Source: Candidatus Aalborgicola lynettensis
Lineage (GTDB): Bacteria; Pseudomonadota; Gammaproteobacteria; Burkholderiales; Burkholderiaceae_C
DNA length: 64,000 nt
Assembly: GCA_016719405.1 (NCBI GenBank)
Contig: JADJZE010000002.1
Span: 186,001 to 250,000, forward strand
Reading direction: 5' to 3'
The notes beneath the pieces are model-generated. The model had not been told where the DNA came from. It did not search any database and worked only from the letters and a program-made list of their open reading frames with translations. Position numbers and translations under genes: made by a program. Of this stretch, positions 1 through 9,024 are shown one piece after another; position 1 is the first letter of the stretch, and each line of letters begins with the position of its first letter.

Positions 1-1310
1 AACACGGCATACAGGTACTTGTGCCAGTCCGGACGGTAACGAATGGACTTCACCGCACAGTTGTCAAGCCAAGGCAGGAAGAACAGGATCACCACCCCAC
101 CACCCATGGCCACAACACCCCAAAACTTGGCGTCGATACCACCCAGGAACGGGATGGCAGTGAGCAGTCCGTTCACAAGCGGGGCGAGGAAGCCAAACCA
201 GTTGGCCAAACCGGGCAGAACGCCCAAGCTCACCGCAATGGCCAAGCCTACAACCCACAGTACAGCCTTGAAGACCGAGGGAAGACGGGCAGATCCGTAA
301 TACACCGCAGCCAGCACGATCAATGCCAGCAAGGTCGCCATCTCACCTGTGACGGCACGCAACATTGAATAGAACGGCGTAAAGTACCAGACCGGTGCGA
401 TATGCAGTGGCGTCTTGAACGGATCAGCGGGAATGAAGTTGTTGTACTCGAGGAAATAACCACCGAATTCGGGCGCGAAGAAAATGATGGCGCTAAACAC
501 AATCAGGAACACGCTCACACCAAAAATATCGTGCACCGTGTAGTAAGGGTGAAAAGGAACACCATCCAGGGGATGGCCAGCGGCATCGCGCGGAGCATTG
601 GGGCCCTTGATTTCAACACCATCGGGATTATTCGAACCCACATCGTGCAGCGCCATCAAGTGCGCCACCACCAGGCCCAGCAGCACCAGCGGCACCGCAA
701 TGACGTGGAAGCTGAAGAAGCGGTTCAAAGTGGCGTCACCCACCACAAAGTCACCCCGAATCAGCAACGCCAGATCAGGACCGACAAACGGAATCGCAGC
801 AAACAGATTCACAATCACCTGTGCGCCCCAGTAGGACATTTGCCCCCACGGCAGCAAATAGCCCATGAAGGCCTCGGCCATCAGGCACAGGAAAATGGCG
901 CAACCAAAAATCCACACCAATTCGCGCGGCTTGCGGTAGCTGCCGTAGATCAGGCCCCGGAACATATGCAGATACACCACCACAAAAAAGGCCGAAGCGC
1001 CGGTGGAGTGCATATAGCGAATCAACCAGCCCCACGGCACATCGCGCATGATGTACTCCACCGAGGCAAAAGCCAGTGCGGCATCGGGCTTGTAGTGCAT
1101 GACCAAAAAGATGCCCGTAACGATCTGGATCACCAGCACCAGCATGGCCAGTGAACCAAAGATGTACCAGAAGTTGAAGTTCTTGGGCGCGTAGTACTCG
1201 GACATGTGGACGCGGTAGGCGTCAAATGCCGTGGGCAGGCGGTTCTCGAACCAGTTGGAGAGCTTGGCACCCGCCGACGCGTTGGGAGAAATTTCCTTGA
1301 ATTCAGCCAT
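1..1310 (-). CDS. petB: Cytochrome bc1 complex cytochrome b subunit (3' end outside window)
   Basis: Membrane subunit of ubiquinol:cytochrome c oxidoreductase that binds two b hemes and forms the Qo and Qi sites. About 436 codons are visible and the C-terminus lies beyond position 1. The translation starts MAEFKEISPN and reads through many hydrophobic helices with the bacterial long-form cytochrome b signatures, including conserved His pairs (RYMHSTGAS; SFHVIAVPL). The Qo-site motif, usually PEWY, reads PVWY at 384-395. It begins 11 bp after the petA stop, so petA-petB are one transcript, and petC (cytochrome c1) would be expected just outside the window. Confidence 0.97.
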   Translation of the reverse strand, partial: MAEFKEISPNASAGAKLSNWFENRLPTAFDAYRVHMSEYYAPKNFNFWYIFGSLAMLVLVIQIVTGIFLVMHYKPDAALAFASVEYIMRDVPWGWLIRYMHSTGASAFFVVVYLHMFRGLIYGSYRKPRELVWIFGCAIFLCLMAEAFMGYLLPWGQMSYWGAQVIVNLFAAIPFVGPDLALLIRGDFVVGDATLNRFFSFHVIAVPLVLLGLVVAHLMALHDVGSNNPDGVEIKGPNAPRDAAGHPLDGVPFHPYYTVHDIFGVSVFLIVFSAIIFFAPEFGGYFLEYNNFIPADPFKTPLHIAPVWYFTPFYSMLRAVTGEMATLLALIVLAAVYYGSARLPSVFKAVLWVVGLAIAVSLGVLPGLANWFGFLAPLVNGLLTAIPFLGGIDAKFWGVVAMGGGVVILFFLPWLDNCAVKSIRYRPDWHKYLYAV

Positions 1311-1321
1311 TTCTTGTGTCC

Positions 1322-1936
1322 TTAGGCTTTTTTATCTTCACCAATCAGCAACTTGCTGTCGGAGAGGTACATGTGCGGCGGTATTTCCAGATTGTCGGGC
1401 GCGGGCTTGTTCTTGAACACCCGACCCGCCATATCAAATGTGGAACCATGGCAGGGGCATAAAAAGCCGCCCTGCCAATCATCGGGCAACGAGGCTTGTG
1501 CACCGGTCTGGAACTTGTCCGAGGGCGAGCAACCCAGGTGGGTGCAAATGCCGACCGCGACAAAAAATTCGGGCTTGATGGAACGCGCCTCGTTGCGTGC
1601 GTATTCGGGTGTGAGTTCGCTGGGTTTGCGTTTGGAGTCGGGATCGGCCAGCTGACCCGTAATCTTGGACAACACGGCCAACTGTTCTGGCGTGCGGCGA
1701 ATAATCCAGACCGGTTTGCCACGCCACTCCACCGTCAGCTTTTCACCCGGTTTGAGGGCGGCAACATCAACTTCCACCGCCGCGCCAGCCGCTTTGGCCC
1801 GCTCAGACGGTTGAAAAGTGCTCACAAACGGAATGGCGGTTGCACCTACGCCGACTGCACCGACACAAGTTGATGCAATGATCCAGGTGCGTTTGCTGGA
1901 GTCGATCTGCTGCGTGCCGACAAGGGTTTCACTCAT
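1322..1936 (-). CDS. petA: Ubiquinol-cytochrome c reductase Rieske iron-sulfur subunit
   Basis: Rieske 2Fe-2S protein of the bc1 complex, accepting electrons from ubiquinol at the Qo site. It is 204 aa with an N-terminal membrane/Tat-like anchor (residues about 16-40), a soluble domain, and both cluster-binding boxes: CTHLGC at about 131-136 and CPCHGS at about 160-165. The ATG at 1936 (MSETLVG) is preceded by GAGG at good spacing. An upstream in-frame TTG at 1948 overlaps the pdxA stop and is less likely. The gene begins 8 bp after pdxA, so the two may be cotranscribed. Confidence 0.96.
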   Translation of the reverse strand: MSETLVGTQQIDSSKRTWIIASTCVGAVGVGATAIPFVSTFQPSERAKAAGAAVEVDVAALKPGEKLTVEWRGKPVWIIRRTPEQLAVLSKITGQLADPDSKRKPSELTPEYARNEARSIKPEFFVAVGICTHLGCSPSDKFQTGAQASLPDDWQGGFLCPCHGSTFDMAGRVFKNKPAPDNLEIPPHMYLSDSKLLIGEDKKA

Positions 1937-1944
1937 GAGAATCC

Positions 1945-3021
1945 TCAATGAACATCACTGGTAAGGGGGTAACCCGGCATTGTAGCTGACCCCAAAACAC
2001 GCGCCACCCGAATCGCCTCCAGCAAACTGGCCGCGTCGGCGCGACCGGTTCCGGCAATATCAAACGCGGTTCCGTGGTCCGGGCTGGTGCGTACCAAGGG
2101 CAAACCCAGGGTGACGTTGACGCCCTTCTCTACGCCCAAGTACTTCACGGGAATCAAACCCTGGTCGTGGTACATGGCCACCACCACATCGAACTCACCC
2201 GGCCCATCGGCCTTGCTGCGGGCGCGCATAAAAACCGTATCCGGTGCCCAGGGGCCACTGACGGCACAGCCCTGCTCCCGGGCGGCCGCCATGGCTGGGG
2301 CAATCACATCAATTTCCTCCCGGCCAAACAAACCGCCCTCGCCCGCGTGCGGATTGAGCCCCGCCACACCGATGCGCGGGGCGCGGCCCAGCATTTTGGA
2401 CAGGGAGGCGTGGGTGATCAGCAGGGTCTGCAACACGTTGTCAAAAGTGACTGCGTCCAGGGCCTGGCGCAAGGAGATGTGGATGCTGACCAGCACGGTG
2501 CGCAGTTCGTCGTTGGCCAGCATCATGCGCACCGGCACATCGGCCACCGGCTTGCCCAGAAACGCGCAAGCGCGGTCTTGCAGCATTTCGGTGTGGCCGG
2601 GAAAGCGATCGTAGGGGGCGCCTGCGGCCGACAAAGCCTCTTTGTGCAGGGGGGCCGTCACCAAGGCGGCAACCTGGCCGCGCAGCGCGGCATCGGCAGC
2701 CCACAACACACAGTCCCCCGCGTAGGCGCCCGCCACTTTGCTCACGAGTCCCCAGGGCACTGGCGCCAGAGCGGCGCCCACTTGCAGCACCGGCATACAG
2801 CCCGGCGGTATATCGTGCACGTCGGCAGGGCTGGCAATCAGTGCCACCGGCAACGGTGCCTGCCCGGGCAGCATGGTGACGGCGGCGGCGCGGCGCAGGG
2901 TGCCCACGTCGCCCGCCACCAAACAGCCGCGCAACACTTGCGGAGATTGGCGGTAGGCCTTGGCAATGATTTCGGGGCCAATGCCGGCCGCGTCGCCCAT
3001 GGTGATGGCCAGGGGCAGCAT
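1945..3021 (-). CDS. pdxA: 4-hydroxythreonine-4-phosphate dehydrogenase
   Basis: Oxidises 4-phosphohydroxy-L-threonine in the DXP-dependent pyridoxal phosphate pathway. The N-terminus ITMGDAAGIGPEII, the internal TAPLHKEAL, the metal-binding PGHTEML and GLNPHAGEGG, and the C-terminal LVRTSPDHGTAFDIAG are family hallmarks. I chose the ATG at 3021 (MLPLAITMG) because PdxA proteins normally start within a few residues of this strand. An in-frame ATG at 3090 would add 23 proline-rich residues. Neither start has a good Shine-Dalgarno sequence. The gene sits between a Nif3-like gene and petA. Confidence 0.93.
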   Translation of the reverse strand: MLPLAITMGDAAGIGPEIIAKAYRQSPQVLRGCLVAGDVGTLRRAAAVTMLPGQAPLPVALIASPADVHDIPPGCMPVLQVGAALAPVPWGLVSKVAGAYAGDCVLWAADAALRGQVAALVTAPLHKEALSAAGAPYDRFPGHTEMLQDRACAFLGKPVADVPVRMMLANDELRTVLVSIHISLRQALDAVTFDNVLQTLLITHASLSKMLGRAPRIGVAGLNPHAGEGGLFGREEIDVIAPAMAAAREQGCAVSGPWAPDTVFMRARSKADGPGEFDVVVAMYHDQGLIPVKYLGVEKGVNVTLGLPLVRTSPDHGTAFDIAGTGRADAASLLEAIRVARVLGSATMPGYPLTSDVH

Positions 3022-3095
3022 GGGAGGCTGCGCAGCGGAGCGCTGCACGGTGGGGTGTTGAACGGGTGGGGCTGTTGGAATGGCGGGCATGGCTG

Positions 3096-3122
3096 GCGGG
3101 ATTGGCGGGATTGGCGGGGTTT
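3096..3122 (+). repeat. Three-unit tandem 9-mer upstream of pdxA
   Basis: GGCGGGATT occurs twice, followed by the variant GGCGGGGTT, in the noncoding gap between the Nif3-like gene and pdxA. It would lie just upstream of the longer pdxA start at 3090. A short array like this could be slippage-prone. No function can be assigned. Confidence 0.6.
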
Positions 3123-3147
3123 GGGCTGTGTTTAGGGCGGCCCGGAT

Positions 3148-3924
3148 TCAGGCCGGGTTGTCGATATCGATAAAAACATGGTCGACCTGCAGTTGTGCCG
3201 CCACATGGGCCGCCACTGCCTGTGCGCCATACCGCTCGGTGGCGTGGTGGCCACAGGCCAGATACGCCACACCACACTCCCGCGCGTAGTGGGCCTGGGG
3301 CTCGGAAATTTCTCCGGTGATAAAGGCATCCACACCGGCGTCGATGGCAGCCTCAAAATAACCCTGTGCGCCCCCGGTGCACCAGCCAATACGGCGCAGC
3401 GACCGCGGCGGATCCCCCACCACCAGCACCGAATGCCCCAGCACCGGCTGTACATGGTCTGCCAGTGCCTGGGCGTTGGCAAAACCGCCATCTGCCACAC
3501 CTACCGTGGCGTGCAGGGGGGTGCCGAGCCAGCCCAGCTGCTGCTCACCGAAGCGCCCGCACTCCTGCAAGCCCAGGCGCAACCCCAGTTGTGCGTTATT
3601 ACCCAACTCCGGGTGGGCGTCCAGCGGCAAATGGTAGGCCAGCACATTGATGTTGTGGGCCAGCAAAAGCGCCAGGCGCTGGCGCATCCAGCCGGTAACC
3701 CGCCCGTCATAACCGCGCCAAAAAAGCCCGTGGTGTACCAGCAGCGTGTCGGCTCCCACATCAATGGCGGCCTCGATCAGCGCCCGGCTTGCGGTCACGC
3801 CGGAGACGATTTTGCGCACCTCCCATTGACCCTCTACCTGCAATCCGTTGGGGCAATAGTCTTTGAAGCGCTCGGGCTGCAGCAAGGCATCCAAGGTGGC
3901 AAGCAAGGTCGGTCTGTCGGTCAT
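3148..3924 (-). CDS. Nif3-like dinuclear metal center hexameric protein (YbgI family)
   Basis: 258 aa, matching the Nif3/YbgI family, sometimes named GTP cyclohydrolase 1 type 2. The biochemical role is unsettled; members form a toroidal hexamer with a two-metal site. Metal ligands visible are LVHHGLFW (about residues 62-69), AYHLPLDAHPELGNN, and the C-terminal GEISEP and ACGHHATER segments. The ATG at 3924 overlaps the stop of the upstream YkgJ-like gene (ATGA), implying translational coupling. Family assignment is secure; function is not. Confidence 0.9.
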   Translation of the reverse strand: MTDRPTLLATLDALLQPERFKDYCPNGLQVEGQWEVRKIVSGVTASRALIEAAIDVGADTLLVHHGLFWRGYDGRVTGWMRQRLALLLAHNINVLAYHLPLDAHPELGNNAQLGLRLGLQECGRFGEQQLGWLGTPLHATVGVADGGFANAQALADHVQPVLGHSVLVVGDPPRSLRRIGWCTGGAQGYFEAAIDAGVDAFITGEISEPQAHYARECGVAYLACGHHATERYGAQAVAAHVAAQLQVDHVFIDIDNPA

Positions 3925-4337
3925 GGTGGGGTATCGGTTGGGCTATCAGCCTGTCGGTCTTTGGGAAGCATCGGCGGCATTGTCGGCGAATCGGGCAGCA
4001 CAGCCTCCAAGGCACTGTCGCAACCCTGCCCGGCCGCAATCCAGCGCAAAGCCAAACGCCGCAACACCGGGGCCAGAAGGTGGTTCAGTGCGCCCCACCC
4101 TGCAGGCAAGGCGCGTTGCAACACATCGGGCGCCACCACCGCACCACACTGGTACAGATTGCGCTCGGCACTCCAGCGCAGGGCCTCGCAGGCGCCCTTG
4201 CGTTTGCGCGACAACACCACCCCCAAAGGGCACGGCTCAACCAAGCAGCACACGCCGCAACCGTTGCAGGGCGCACCCGCAAGCGGCTTGCGCGGGGCCT
4301 CGGGGTGGATGTGAATCACGGTTTGCAGCGCTGCCAT
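3921..4337 (-). CDS. YkgJ-family cysteine cluster protein
   Basis: 138 aa starting MAALQTVIHI. The N-terminal half carries the closely spaced cysteines of the YkgJ/zinc-or-Fe-S cluster family: CNGCGVCC followed by PCPLG and further Cys residues (KGACEAL, YQCGAV). No enzymatic function is established. The proline-rich C-terminus is poorly conserved-looking. An alternative TTG-type start at 4364 would add nine residues. It is translationally coupled to the Nif3-like gene and divergent from the serine protease gene at 4430. Confidence 0.82.
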   Translation of the reverse strand: MAALQTVIHIHPEAPRKPLAGAPCNGCGVCCLVEPCPLGVVLSRKRKGACEALRWSAERNLYQCGAVVAPDVLQRALPAGWGALNHLLAPVLRRLALRWIAAGQGCDSALEAVLPDSPTMPPMLPKDRQADSPTDTPP

Positions 4338-4429
4338 AGCCCCGAAAATATAGCCGGTACGCACAGCGTCCTACAATTTACCCCTGCAACACCGACATCC
4401 GAGACGGCGCCACGCGCGCCACACCCCCC

Positions 4430-5572
<1,143 letters not shown>

Positions 5573-5581
5573 ATCGATAGA

Positions 5582-5640
5582 TTTGCTATACTTTTTATAG
5601 CTGCTTGCGCTTGCTACACGGGCGCCAATGGCCTATTTGG
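5582..5640 (+). repeat. Dispersed ~58-bp repeat, family A, copy 1
   Basis: Begins TTTGCTAT, then an AT-rich spacer, then ATAGCTGCTTGCGC, then a GC-rich tail. It lies in the convergent gap between the protease gene and tatC. The 5' half matches copies at 8965, 11316, 14984(-), 16402(-), 26050, 35116(-) and 58545; the tail is more diverged. Confidence 0.7.
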
Positions 5641-5655
5641 CATATAGAAAAGGGG

Positions 5656-6447
5656 TCAGGCAGGGGTATCGGCTTCGCCTGCCGGTGGCGCCTGGGTGTG
5701 CTTGATAAAGATCTGTGCGGTCCAGATACCCACTTCGTACAACACACACATGGGCACCAACAGGGCCAGCATCGAAACCGGGTCGGGTGGAGTTACCACA
5801 CCTGCCACCGCAGCAGCGCCCACCACAAAGTACGAACGGAAGGACTTGAGTTGCGCCACCGTCACCATGCCCATGCGGGCCAAAATCACCACCACAATCG
5901 GCACCTCAAACGCCACACCAAAAGCAATAAACATGGTGATAACAAAGTCGAGGTAGGCGTCAATATCGGGGCTGACCGCCACTGACACCGGAGCCATGCG
6001 CTGAATGGCCGGAAAAGCCTGGCCAAACACAAAAAAGTAGCAAAACGCAGCACCGGCATAAAACAGCAGTGTGCTAGCCACCACCAGGGGCATCACCAGC
6101 CGCTTTTCGTGCTGGTACAGGCCCGGTGCCACAAATGCCCACACCTGGTAGAGCACCCACGGCAAGGCCAGCCCCAGGGACGCCAGCACCGACACTTTGA
6201 TCGGCACCAAAAACGGCGACACCACCCCCACGGCAATCATCTTGGAGCCTTCTGGCAAAGCGCGCACCAGTGGCATGGCCAGCAAATCATACAAAGCCGA
6301 CGGACCGGGAAAAAACACCAGCACCGCAAACACGGCCGCCACACCGTACAGGCAATACAGCAAGCGGTCCCGCAGTTCGACCAGATGGCCGACAAAGGGC
6401 TGCTCCGTGCCGGATAAATCCTCACTGGAGGATGGTTGGTCAGACAT
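5656..6447 (-). CDS. tatC: Twin-arginine translocase subunit TatC
   Basis: Polytopic core receptor of the Tat pathway, which exports folded proteins bearing RR signal peptides. It is 263 aa from MSDQPSSSED. The N-terminal cytoplasmic HLVELRDRL is the classic TatC signature, and VVTPPDPVSMLALLVPM is the conserved region near the last helices; six hydrophobic segments are visible. I chose the ATG at 6447, 5 bp after the tatB stop, over the longer reading frame start because upstream residues are proline/glycine-rich antisense-like sequence. The Rieske protein encoded nearby is a typical Tat-dependent substrate. Confidence 0.96.
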   Translation of the reverse strand: MSDQPSSSEDLSGTEQPFVGHLVELRDRLLYCLYGVAAVFAVLVFFPGPSALYDLLAMPLVRALPEGSKMIAVGVVSPFLVPIKVSVLASLGLALPWVLYQVWAFVAPGLYQHEKRLVMPLVVASTLLFYAGAAFCYFFVFGQAFPAIQRMAPVSVAVSPDIDAYLDFVITMFIAFGVAFEVPIVVVILARMGMVTVAQLKSFRSYFVVGAAAVAGVVTPPDPVSMLALLVPMCVLYEVGIWTAQIFIKHTQAPPAGEADTPA

Positions 6448-6452
6448 GGAAA

Positions 6453-6932
6453 TCAGTGGGGTTTGTAGGGTCGAAACCGGGCCACCCGGGCCGCGCCGGA
6501 AAGGGCCTTGGTGCGCACGCCCGTGCGGGCTTTGTACCACTGGGGTACGGCACCCTGCTTGAGGCGCCAGCGCTTATTGGGGTGGCGGTACTGTGGAGAG
6601 TGAAACGCATCGGCATGCGTGCGGGGCCCGTCCAGCGCGGGCGGCTCATCCAACTGGGCGGCCTCGGCTACGACCGATTCCAACTCGCTCACGCCGGTAC
6701 GCATGGATTGCTCCACCTCCTGCGCCGCACTTTGCACCGACTCTTTCATTTTTTTGAGTTCATCAAGCGCCATGGAGCGGTCGACTTCGGCTTTGACATC
6801 GGCCATGTACGATCGCGCCCGGCCCAGCAGGGTACCCAAAGTGCGGGCAAGACCAGGCAGACGCTCCGGGCCAATCACCACCAGGGCGATGGCGCCGATG
6901 ATGGCAATTTTGGTGACGCCGATGTCAAGCAT
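6453..6932 (-). CDS. tatB: Sec-independent protein translocase subunit TatB
   Basis: 159 aa. It has a short N-terminal membrane helix (MLDIGVTKIAIIGAIALVVI), the GPERLPGLAR hinge typical of TatB, and then an amphipathic and charged helix with heptad character (about 25-90). The C-terminal 50 residues are basic and low in conservation. TatB bridges TatC and TatA during substrate handover. It lies between tatA and tatC in one operon. Confidence 0.95.
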   Translation of the reverse strand: MLDIGVTKIAIIGAIALVVIGPERLPGLARTLGTLLGRARSYMADVKAEVDRSMALDELKKMKESVQSAAQEVEQSMRTGVSELESVVAEAAQLDEPPALDGPRTHADAFHSPQYRHPNKRWRLKQGAVPQWYKARTGVRTKALSGAARVARFRPYKPH

Positions 6933-6956
6933 GCAATGGCAATCGCAATGTCCGCG

Positions 6957-7199
6957 TCAACCCTTGACCTTGGCTTGCACGTCAATGGTGGACTGGGCAT
7001 CGGATTTTTCAGCCGTCACCAAAGTGGGGGCGGGGGCTTCGGCAGTCTTCTCGGCCGGCGTGTTGCCGTCTTTCATGCCATCTTTGAAACCTTTGACGGC
7101 ACCGCCGAGGTCGGACCCAATGTTTCTGAGCTTCTTGGTGCCAAAAATCACCACGATGATGACCAGAAAAATAATCAGATGTGTCGTCGAAAAGCCCAT
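6957..7199 (-). CDS. tatA: Sec-independent protein translocase subunit TatA
   Basis: 80 aa pore-forming subunit of the Tat translocase. It has an N-terminal helix (HLIIFLVIIVVIFG), the FGTKKLRNIGSDLG hinge and amphipathic helix, then an acidic/Ala-Pro tail. FGTKKLRN together with GSDLGGAVKGFK distinguishes TatA from TatB. It is the first tat gene, 87 bp downstream of the HIT gene, and the mRNA probably continues into tatB and tatC. Confidence 0.96.
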   Translation of the reverse strand: MGFSTTHLIIFLVIIVVIFGTKKLRNIGSDLGGAVKGFKDGMKDGNTPAEKTAEAPAPTLVTAEKSDAQSTIDVQAKVKG

Positions 7200-7286
7200 G
7201 GCTTACTCCTTGGTTGAGTCGCTATTTTAGAGCAGGCACTGCTGTTATGCCGCGTGCACACTAGGGTGGTCACCTTTACGCACCAA

Positions 7287-7646
7287 TTAACCCCGCGCCC
7301 ACGGACGTGGCCCACCCATCACATGAAAGTGCAGATGGTCGATTTCTTGGCCGCCCTCGGCGCCGGTATTGGCGAGCAGGCGAAAGCCCCCATCCGGGTA
7401 AGGGTTGCAGCCTTCCTGCAGGGCCAGTCGTGGCACCAGCGCCATCATGCGGCCCATCATGGCCGCATGGTCGGCCGTGATCTGTGCCATGGACGGGATG
7501 TGCATCGTGGGAATGACCAAAAAATGCACCGGCGCCCACGGATGGATGTCATGAAAGGCATAAAACTCGTCATCCTCGTACACGCTGCGCGAGGGGATTT
7601 GTTTGGCCACAATTTTGCAAAACAGGCAATTCGGGTCGTGTGCCAT
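7287..7646 (-). CDS. hinT: HIT-family hydrolase (HinT-like)
   Basis: 119 aa purine nucleoside phosphoramidase-type HIT protein. It has an N-terminal CLFCKIV zinc-ribbon-like pair, the nucleotide-binding DIHPWAPVHFLVIP, and the catalytic histidine triad HLHFHVMGG near the C-terminus. I took the ATG at 7646 (MAHDPNCLFC). HIT genes stand in this position, between hisE and tatA, in many betaproteobacteria. Confidence 0.94.
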   Translation of the reverse strand: MAHDPNCLFCKIVAKQIPSRSVYEDDEFYAFHDIHPWAPVHFLVIPTMHIPSMAQITADHAAMMGRMMALVPRLALQEGCNPYPDGGFRLLANTGAEGGQEIDHLHFHVMGGPRPWARG

Positions 7647-7651
7647 TGATT

Positions 7652-8011
7652 TCAAACCTCCATGGTTTTTTTGTCGCTCCAGTTCAGGAAGCCTTTGACC
7701 AGACGGTACAGGTACCAAATACCCGCCGCCGCCAGCACCAGAAAACCGATGCCAAACCAGAACGTGCTTCCCCCCACCACACACCACAGCAGCACCCACC
7801 AAAAGGTGCGAATCTGCCAGGTGAAATGGCTCTCGTACAGCGTGCCTCGGGCATCCTCACGCTTGATGTAATTGATGAGCACGGCAATCACGCCGGTGAT
7901 GCCGTTCATCCACGCCAGCGCGTAGAGTACGTACACCACCAACGTAATCTGGCGCAGGCTGGCCAGTTGCTCGGGCGTCTTGGGGTCAAGGTCGATGATG
8001 AGATCGTTCAC
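7652..8011 (-). CDS. DUF4870-like small membrane protein
   Basis: 119 aa with three hydrophobic helices: TLVVYVLYALAWM, FWWVLLWCVVGGS and IGFLVLAAAGIWYLYRLV. It resembles the DUF4870/YggT-like class of small membrane proteins of unknown role. The start is the GTG at 8011 (residues VNDLIIDLDP): AGGGGA lies six bases upstream, and the longer frame upstream is hisE antisense-like sequence. It sits between hisE and hinT with 5-28 bp gaps, so it is in the operon. Confidence 0.8.
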   Translation of the reverse strand: MNDLIIDLDPKTPEQLASLRQITLVVYVLYALAWMNGITGVIAVLINYIKREDARGTLYESHFTWQIRTFWWVLLWCVVGGSTFWFGIGFLVLAAAGIWYLYRLVKGFLNWSDKKTMEV

Positions 8012-8039
8012 ACAATCCCCTCCGTGCGTTGCGCTGCGC

Positions 8040-8426
8040 TCATACCACACCGCCCTCGCCCGCTTCGCGCGCCAGCACCTTGCGCATGGCTTTTTCCTGG
8101 ATGCCACTGGTGCCTTCGCGGCGCACCAGTTCGGCAATCACATCTGCGGGGCTCAGTTCGTAATGGGCCAGCGCAATCAGGCTGTGGAACCACAAATCGG
8201 CCACCTCGCCCACCAGCTTGGCCTTGTCGCCGCCATGGTCCACGTCCTTGGCGGCCATAACCACCTCGGTCGCCTCTTCGCCAATTTTCTTCAGAAAGGC
8301 ATCCGGGCCCTTGTGCAGCAGGCGCGCCACGTAGCTGGACTGCGGGTCGCCGCCGTGGCGGGGTTTGCGGGTTTCGATGGTGGCGGCCAGGCGGGCCAGC
8401 GCGTCGGATGAATTGGGGATGGGCAT
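8040..8426 (-). CDS. hisE: Phosphoribosyl-ATP diphosphatase
   Basis: Second step of histidine biosynthesis, hydrolysing PR-ATP to PR-AMP. It is 128 aa from the ATG at 8426 (MPIPNSSDAL). The all-alpha MazG-like fold is shown by KKIGEEATEVVMAAK and GEVADLWFHSLIALAH, which carry the acidic Mg-binding residues. It is separate from hisI here rather than fused, as is usual in Burkholderiales. A 100-bp gap with a GGGG-CAGA palindrome separates it from hisI. Confidence 0.95.
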   Translation of the reverse strand: MPIPNSSDALARLAATIETRKPRHGGDPQSSYVARLLHKGPDAFLKKIGEEATEVVMAAKDVDHGGDKAKLVGEVADLWFHSLIALAHYELSPADVIAELVRREGTSGIQEKAMRKVLAREAGEGGVV

Positions 8427-8437
8427 TCTATTCAATT

Positions 8438-8462
8438 GGGGACAGAGCTAAAGATCTGCCCC
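8438..8462. repeat. Short GGGGACAGA/TCTGCCCC palindrome between hisI and hisE
   Basis: GGGG(A)CAGA at 8438-8446 can pair with TCTGCCCC at 8455-8462 across an 8-nt loop, with one bulged A. It resembles the GGGTCAGA palindrome at 55388 and the GGGGTCAGA fragment near the transposase at about 30898, so it may be a decayed REP-like unit. Confidence 0.5.
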
Positions 8463-8527
8463 GCAAAGTTGTTAGTTATATTGCGAACAGCGTGGCAACA
8501 CTGTAGCGCCTGTTTGTTGCCGGTGTG

Positions 8528-8965
8528 TTACTTGTAGAGGGTACTCGGGTCTTTCAAGACCGGATCAACGCTGTGCCAGACGCCGTCTTTGAGCACACTG
8601 AAAAAACAGCTGTGGCGCCCGGTATGGCAGGCAATCGACTGGGGCGGCAACCCCGGCGTGGCGCACGCGTGGCTGGGCTGGGTGACTTTGAGCAAGATGA
8701 CATCGCTGTCGCAATCCATGCGAATTTCATGCACGGTTTGCACATTGCCCGACTCTTCGCCTTTGTACCAAAGTTTGTTGCGCGAACGGCTGAAATACAC
8801 CGCCTGACCCAGCTCCACGGTCTTTTGCAACGCCTCACGGTTCATCCAAGCGAACATCAGCACGTCGTTGCTGCCTTGCTCCTGTGCGATCACGGGCACC
8901 AGGCCTTGGGAGTCCCAGCGAATGTGCTTGATCCAGCTCACAGAGGGGTCGTTGGTAGTTTGCAT
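8528..8965 (-). CDS. hisI: Phosphoribosyl-AMP cyclohydrolase
   Basis: Third step of histidine biosynthesis, opening the adenine ring of PR-AMP. It is 145 aa. Zinc/Mg-binding motifs are visible: MDCDSDVILLKV and CHTGRHSCFF, with the conserved YFSRSRNKLWYKGEESG preceding them. The start codon at 8963-8965 abuts family-A repeat copy 2, which occupies the whole gap to hisF. Confidence 0.96.
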   Translation of the reverse strand: MQTTNDPSVSWIKHIRWDSQGLVPVIAQEQGSNDVLMFAWMNREALQKTVELGQAVYFSRSRNKLWYKGEESGNVQTVHEIRMDCDSDVILLKVTQPSHACATPGLPPQSIACHTGRHSCFFSVLKDGVWHSVDPVLKDPSTLYK

Positions 8966-9024
8966 TTGCTATAAGTTTAGTAGCTACTTGCGCACGTTGT
9001 ACGCGCGCAAGAGGCAAAAAAGGC
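8965..9024 (+). repeat. Dispersed ~58-bp repeat, family A, copy 2
   Basis: Begins TTTGCTAT at 8965, then TAGTAGCTACTTGCGC, then an inverted GCGCACG/ACGCGC pair and a GAGGC-A-rich end. It fills the hisF-hisI junction entirely, from the hisI start codon to the hisF stop. Confidence 0.8.
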
